In this document: piece by piece, positions 58,054 through 64,000 of the stretch
Layout: each line of letters begins with the position of its first letter
Position numbering within the stretch: the first letter of the stretch is position 1
Source of the DNA: Nomia melanderi
Taxonomy: Eukaryota > Arthropoda > Insecta > Hymenoptera > Halictidae
Direction of reading: 5' to 3'
Assembly (NCBI RefSeq): GCF_051020985.1
Contig: NC_135009.1
Coordinates: 12,656,606 to 12,720,605, forward strand
DNA length: 64,000 nt
The notes under the pieces: generated by a model
The model's input: the letters and a program-made list of their open reading frames with translations, nothing else
Database searches by the model: none
What the model was told of the DNA's origin: nothing
Made by a program: the position numbers and the translations under genes

Positions 58054-58095
58054 CGTTTTATACGCGCCCGTGGGTAATTACAATCGGTAGAAATG
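58054..58095 (+). other. Weak candidate 42-base exon
   Basis: It lies between GGCTTTCAG and gtaagt. Only the frame using two leading bases is open (FYTRPWVITIGRN), so it is phase 1 at both ends. That phase is compatible with the open frame at 40,739-40,788 and with the segment at 59,266, but matching by chance is quite possible. Confidence 0.15.
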
Positions 58096-59265
58096 GTAAG
58101 TAATGGACAGAAGTGTCGGTCGAGTCCTATCGAACGGCTCGAGCGATTTTTGAATAATCTCTTGAACGGTTACCTCGCGAATACCGAGTATCCAGTGAAA
58201 TATCCTTATTTTATACGCTCCGCTCACTAGTTTCAGCGAAACACACCCTTTTACTTTCCTTTTCCGGTGGCGACGCGATTTCGGAAACACCCTGTACAAC
58301 GTTCCTGCGACCGTCGCCTGTCTCTCTCTCGTAACTCCGCCGGTTTCACGCGTACAATGCATCCGGTCGCCGGCCGATATGCTTGCGTAACGCGGATTCG
58401 ATTCCCGCGTGACGTGCCTCTTCTGGATCGGCCAGTCAGTCCGTCCCTCCTTTTTCCTACTTGGAACAGAAAAAAACCAAGTGCGGAAGGAGTAAGGGTC
58501 GGTCCACAGTATCGGTCAACTTTCAATCCCCTCTCGATCCGCTTTCAATAACATTTGATCGAATGTTCTTCGATCGCCTAGAACGCGTGCTCCCGCGTTC
58601 GCGAACCTCAAGTCGGCGTCTCGCTTTATTCGTCGTTCGTCGAGAACAATAAACGATTAAACTGTGAATGTAAATAACGACTGCGAGCGAACCGATAATG
58701 TGGATCGACCCTGAAGGGTGAAATCCGTCGCCGGCCGCTCGCCGGGCGACTACTAGTCCCGGCTAGCGGACCGCTTCATTTTCTTCGTTCTCTCGGCGCG
58801 TGGGAATGCAAACTCGTTGCCCGATATTAATACATCCGGTGGATTTTTAAGGGCGCGCCGAAACGGAGGAAACGCTAACCTTAAACCAGTATTAGCTCGG
58901 CCGCGTGAACGGCTCGCGCGCCGCGAGCCGTGTTTACGACGCCGCGTGTCTTCTCGGTTGGCCTATATCGATAGCCGACCGGCGATCCGCGCGGTTCGGC
59001 GTTTAGAGCGGGCGAGGATCGGTCGGCGGGTTTGACGGAAAAGGATCGGGCTAGGTCTAACCCGGTTACGGAGATAGGAGCCTTCGAAACTCGATGATTC
59101 GCGGTGGATTGCTGGTCACGCGACGCGCCCGCGGCGGCTGGAGGGGGAGGATTGAATTGACAAAGGAATCGTGACGAGTATTACTTTCAGATCTGTTTTC
59201 AATCTTCCGCTTGGATTCTTATTAAATTAGTGAACTCCGAATAAACATGTTTTTCCATTTCTTAG
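58096..59265. other. Unassigned; possible intron
   Basis: No gene is recognised. A TTCGATTCCCG motif at about 58,400 is not part of a tRNA. The sequence is CpG-dense and becomes AT-richer at 59,160-59,260, ending in a good polypyrimidine acceptor (TTTTTCCATTTCTTAG). Confidence 0.4.
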
Positions 59266-59640
59266 ATACAGAAATGCAGGATGGAAACACTGCTAGAGGA
59301 GCGATTAAAGAAGGAGCATTAAGAATGCCGGAGAAAGACGTAATCCGAGATTGGTCGCGATGACTCGATCGCTGGCCAGGATAGCGGTTCAAGGAAAATC
59401 AAGCAACGAAGAGGCTACCAGAGAGCCGGGGAGGAGCCCGGCCGAGAAGATAGGCCAGAGAGGAGCAACGAGTTCGTCGGTTAGCAAAGCCTCGAGCCCG
59501 CTGCCGAGCCACGACTTGACACCGCTGACCCGCGCCGTTTCACGATACATGAAGAGGTCACCGAGGAACGTCGAGATCGCTACTTGAACGAGGTGTACCG
59601 GCGGTTAAGTAGGCGGCACGAACGATCCCCGACGGATTAA
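59266..59640 (+). other. Candidate (terminal) exon, purine-rich
   Basis: A strong acceptor, TTTTTCCATTTCTTAG, precedes a purine-rich block unlike its surroundings. Read with two leading bases, it gives 31 open codons beginning TEMQDGNTARG and ending in TGA at 59,361-59,363. That frame suits an incoming phase-1 exon. Overlapping frames follow: ATG at 59,360 gives 75 codons ending at 59,587, and a third frame (59,485-59,637) ends in a charged stretch (EEVTEERRDRYLNEVYRRL). Several coding-like frames in one block could mean real coding with frameshifts, a pseudogene or a 3' untranslated region. I recognise no domain. Confidence 0.25.
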
Positions 59641-62600
59641 TCGCGGAAAGTGTGAAGCGATTCGCGGTGCCTCTATCCGGCAGCGAGCCGTTGTTAATTC
59701 GCAACCGATCGGCTGCGGCAACGGCACCCATTCTGATACAACGCTGGCCCGATCCTCGCCGATCGCTAATGACGAAAGACATTCTCGCGTCTTTCGGGAG
59801 TGTGCAATTAATCGAACAATTTACTTCTGTGGGATTGCGAGAGAATACACCTAACGTTTTGCAAATGTTTCGTTCGACGAACGTTCATCCTTTAAATTGC
59901 CGGATCGCCTAACTTTCGCGAACTTCGAGTTCGCCTGTCGTCCGTTCTGCAAATCTTCAGTCGAACGGACATTCGTGTTGCGAACACGCGTCAACTCGAA
60001 CGGAAATTCGTCCCACGTCGCTTATGCAACGTGATACGGCAATAATCAACTTTGTTTTCTCCCCGAGAGTATCCGACACACGTCAGCTCTCCAGAAAATG
60101 CCCGAATTCCCGGCGCCATTAAAGAGTATTTACACGACAGAATGATTACAGGGTATCCGGAGCCGTTTACCTGGTTGCAGGAACCGGCGTGCATTGGAAA
60201 ATGAAGTGCGAAACCACGGGCGCCGGATCGATAGGGTCGGATCGTAGAAAGCAGCGGACCGCGGCAACGGCGGCGGACCCGTGTTTGTGCAACAATATCC
60301 TCGCCGCGGTGGATGCCCCGTTGCCCGGGATCGAAAGTGCATCCTCGGGCTTTAATCGCGGGGATGTGTAATCGGATCGAGCCTCCGTGCTTGTACCCGG
60401 CAATTTTCATAATACGGAAACTCGCGCGTTTAATAGAAGCTAAACGCGGTCATGTTTCAGTTGCGACGCCCAGCGATTAGGCTCGTCGAATTGTTGCCCA
60501 TTAATACTCGTTCTTTCCGGGCGAGATGAAGCGGTAAGAAGCGAACGAGCGGCAACAAGCCTCGACGTCGATGAAATCGGGACCGTGACGCTCCGAGCGA
60601 GTCACCCGGTATACGCGCCGAAAGTCCGGCCTCGCGAACATTCACCGAACAGTGGACAGTTACGAAAGACCGGAGAGGAACGACGGCCGATTAAAATGAA
60701 TTTTTCAGCGGCCGGTGGCGCAAAGTTGTCCGGAAGAACGAGGGAGATCTCCGAGCAGAGGGATTCCGGTGAAATTCGGTGAACCGAATCCGGAACGTTC
60801 GGACCGCGACTGATTTGTGGGGCGTTCCTGCGTTCTTGCGGCCGCCTTCACCTGGAAGAGTGGACATCCTTGAAGACCTCTCTCGCTCCCTTTCTTTTTC
60901 TCTTTTTTTCCACGGCAACGTGTCAATTATCCCGCGCCCGACGGGCTCCCGTGGCTCTAGTTAATTCGCGATCGGATTAATTCCACGAGCACGTAAACTC
61001 GCCCACGAGGCAACGTTCATCTTGGGAAGACCGGCGGAACGGGAGCAGATTAACGCGATCACCACCGTGGCGATCACGGTCGACCCCTACGAATCGCTTG
61101 GAACAGTTGCAATATCTGTAACGATTGCCCTGATTTTGTGAAATGTGACATCAAATTGTAATGTCGGACAATGTAATGAAAATTTTAGCTATTGATGTAA
61201 CATGAATATCATGGCGCTGAATAATTAACGTAGCACGAAAGTTGTAATGCCGAAGAGTTAATGTAATGTAAAGATTGTTATAGTAATTAACGTTTCCATT
61301 CATCTTTACTACGAAATGAGTAATGTATAAAACGCAGACCAACTGCGATAGATCGTAAGTGATTAACGACATAGAATCGGATTGTACAATGCATCCCAAA
61401 CGGAAGCGATCGCAGAATGATCGAACCGAGAGAGCACCGTTCGAAAGTGTTGTCTTTGTGCTCCGTAAACCCGCGCTTCGGTGCATCGAAGTGCGCCCGA
61501 ACGATTTCGTAATTCGAACGGGCCGGCCCGTTTTTGTCGGAAGTGTCGTTAAGCCGCGGAGAAGAAAAATATTTTGCGTAACGTTTCACCGGCCACTGTT
61601 TCCCCTTAGTCATTGTTGCCCCACGCTGCCCGGCGATCGTCGCCGTGATTTTTTTTAACGAGCATTTTCACCGTGCTTCGATCCGGTGTGACGCTGCAGC
61701 GAGGCGTCAAGTCACGACGAATCACCGCGCCACGCGGCGCGCTGGCCCGGGCCGGCCGCGAGCGACGTCGTTGACCTCGTTAACTCTCTTTTCGAGTTCC
61801 TCTCCGGCCGGCGTGTTTTTCTGTCGCGTTTGTGCAATCGTAACGAGATCTACTCAACTCGCGACGCATAAATTATTATCCGCACGCGAAGACGAATAGT
61901 CCCTGCTCTTTTCCCGGTCGGATTTTCCAGGAATACTTCGCGCGAGAGCACGCGTTTCTCTCAAGTTGTCTAGTTTAAAGTTCTGCGATCGTTACTGCGA
62001 AGGAATTCGAATAATCATCATTTAGATCTATTTTAGTAAGCATAATCGAATATATTATACAAAGTTGCCGAAGGATGGGAAAGATATAAAGTATCGCGAG
62101 ATGCGCGATGCTTTCTTGAATGAACGACGAATTTATTGGAGACAGGCAGTGAATTAATCGCTGTACGTAATGGATACAACATTTTCATAATTAATGTAGT
62201 CGCTTGTTCTGTCGTCATCCCGCAATCTACCCCGTGGATATTTTACAAAGAATTTAGATGCACGCCACGAAAATGGCAACTTATTCCCCCGTTCGATGTA
62301 AATATCATCCGGACGTTCGATTACGAGCTCGAGCACACCTGCTCGTTAATCGGCCGCTCGCCGCGCGGTTCTGATTAATTCCGTTCTTCTCCTGCCTCCT
62401 TTTTGCTTCTTCTCAATTTCACTGCCAAGGAAAGCGGCGCCGCTGCGCGCCCGTCTCTTCTTATTCTCGAGGACGAGCCGCCTAACGTTAATCCCGCTAG
62501 AAAGTCCGACTCGAGGATTCGTTAACCGAGATACATGTTAATTCGTCAGCGATCGGACATTCGTCTATAAACCATCGATCTTTCCGCTCGTTGCGAAGAC

Positions 62601-63429
62601 CCATACCTTTCCGGCGTGACTCGATGTGTTCTCTTTTATATTCGTCGAACGGCGAACCAAATTGGTTAATAAAGTAGCGAAATACGTTGATAATTGGGTA
62701 TTCGAATGGCCGGTACAAAAAGAACAGCAAGAGAACGCTTCGTCGATCGAAAGATTCGCTGGGCTCGCGGTGTTGCGAGCGCGCGCGCGCGCGCCACGCG
62801 GAGACTTCGATGCCTGGAGGGAACGGTCGGCCGGCGGCGCGCTCGTAAATCATTCGGTCGATCCGGCAGCTTTTCTTCTGTAGCGAGGACTCTTTAATTG
62901 GTCGTCGACCGCTCGGCCGTCACTGAATTCGTCGGTCGATCATTGATTTCGCGATAAGAATTCGCAGCCTGCTCGCCCGGAGAAACGCGGCTCGGCCGCG
63001 GCGAATTAATAACTATTATGCCCGGCGAAGGCCCGATCGAAAAACAAACATGTTAAAACGTTTCGCTGAGACGGGGACCGGGCCTCTGTGATTATCTCCT
63101 CTCCCGGACGATCCGTCCGGCTCGAATTGAGATGCAAACGTCCGTGCATCGGCTAATCGGTTTCGGTACGGACCGATCCCCGCGGTAGCGCAATCGCGTT
63201 TCCTCCGTTATTTCCATACCACGCTCACCGACGACCGGCGAGCGCGGCTGATCCTTTTTCTAGGCGAACGCCCGGTCCTGCAGCTAGGACTGGACGACCG
63301 TTCCTTTCGAGAAAACCTGCAACGCCCTCGTACGTGCGCTTATGCCAAGGAGAGAACCGCGATAAGCGTCGACAACAAGCCACGATGCAATTACCGATAC
63401 ACGCCGGTCGGGTACGCGCGTACATCTAG
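59641..63429. other. Unassigned DNA
   Basis: No gene is recognised. AT-rich DNA lies at 61,100-61,380 (repeated TAATG words) and 61,980-62,300. The rest is CpG-dense. A CG run lies at 62,779-62,794. Frames of 80-139 codons occur on both strands without recognisable motifs. Confidence 0.4.
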
Positions 63430-63476
63430 CGAACGAACGAACGAACGAACGGACAAACGTGCAAGCGAGCGAGCGA
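63430..63476 (+). repeat. CGAA tetranucleotide microsatellite
   Basis: Five to six CGAA units are followed by looser GCAAGCGAGCGAGCGA units. This is a simple repeat in CpG-rich DNA. Confidence 0.85.
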
Positions 63477-64000
63477 ATGTGCTGCAAAAAGCACAACGCG
63501 CGCTCCCGATCATAATCGATCGGCTTATCGATCCTCCCCCCAACAGCCGGCCGGTTTCTTTTGTCGGTGGAAACGGTTGAGAAATCCGCGCGCGCGCCGT
63601 ACGCAACGCGAGGCGGCGGAGAAGAGAAAAATAGCGTCGGCGCCGGGTGGGGTCTGGCCTTTGTTCCGGATTCCATCGCGAGGTAATCGCTCGTTCCGAG
63701 CGTTTCCATTTGATCGTGCCCGCGATCGCGGGGAAAGGATTTTCTTATCGAGCCGGGTTTTGTTAACCCCCCTCGCCGGCCGATTTCTTTCGCAAGCAAC
63801 GCTCATCGGAGCCACTTTATCGTTAATCGTTCGCTCGGAAGAAAGGGAGATACCGTTGCGAATTTACCTTTGGCTTGAAAGGTTACGAGTTCGTACAGGG
63901 AAAACGTTATTGTGTCTGGGTTCACAGAAGGAAAGAAGGATACTTCGTAATTTGTTAGGGATCTAATCTTCGCTGAGAGATTCTACACAATGTTTCCGTG
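63477..64000. other. Unassigned CpG-rich DNA to window end
   Basis: No gene is recognised. Antiparallel frames of 96-171 codons overlap at 63,284-63,966 and reflect composition. The window ends in unremarkable sequence. Confidence 0.4.

Noticed and set aside
58330..58420. Possible tRNA (TTCGATTCCCG resembling a T-loop)
   Set aside because: The base before the loop is not G, the stem has a mismatch, and no A-box or acceptor stem can be formed upstream.
1..64000. Known insect microRNAs
   Set aside because: I looked by eye for commonly conserved mature sequences (for example let-7, bantam, miR-1, miR-9, miR-124, miR-184) and saw none. This is not an exhaustive search.

Overview
The window looks like nuclear DNA from an insect, most likely an aculeate hymenopteran (bee or ant). 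That is inferred from composition and repeats, not from a recognised gene. CpG-dense, GC-rich stretches alternate sharply with AT-rich patches of a few hundred bases. Many different microsatellites occur. Short non-coding elements ending in TTAA recur throughout. I see no operon-like gene packing, rRNA, tRNA, CRISPR array or transposase gene. No open frame carries a protein domain I can name. Most open frames are long only because the DNA is GC-rich, and they commonly overlap equally long frames on the other strand. The window is therefore best read as intergenic and/or long-intron DNA with a few gene-like signals.

Layout. 1-8,000: mostly unassigned CpG-rich DNA, a TATA-like box near 2,524, a CTAT microsatellite and a ~140 bp tandem duplication (7,771-8,048). 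8,950-13,700: a cluster of TTAA-flanked elements (families A and B, one nested pair) and a four-copy ~120 bp tandem array (11,114-11,596). 13,700-27,900: largely CpG-rich unassigned DNA with one TIR element (16,071-16,385), one family-B copy (23,571-23,798) and a well-spaced TATA/initiator pair (19,146-19,181). 27,970-33,360: four family-A elements, one split by a third family (C) and another pair nested. 36,075-36,773: an open frame built on a ~150 bp tandem repeat, with repeat lengths and differences that fit coding. 39,800-40,800: the best gene-start candidate, a CpG-rich block with two splice donors, a 181 bp AT-rich intron-like stretch and a 50 bp exon-like stretch. 43,900-44,560 and 55,150-55,550: degenerate minisatellites. 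46,424-46,986: two more family-A elements. 52,450-53,250: a CpG-rich, pyrimidine-rich block. 57,900-59,640: several possible exons on the + strand.

How it may fit together. If the signals at 40 kb and 58-59 kb belong to one + strand gene, it would start near 40 kb, have a long first coding intron and end near 59.4 kb. Splice phases allow this but do not prove it. The TTAA elements look like non-autonomous DNA transposons (piggyBac-like target duplication). Their nesting gives a relative order of insertion, and the clusters suggest little constraint on those intervals.
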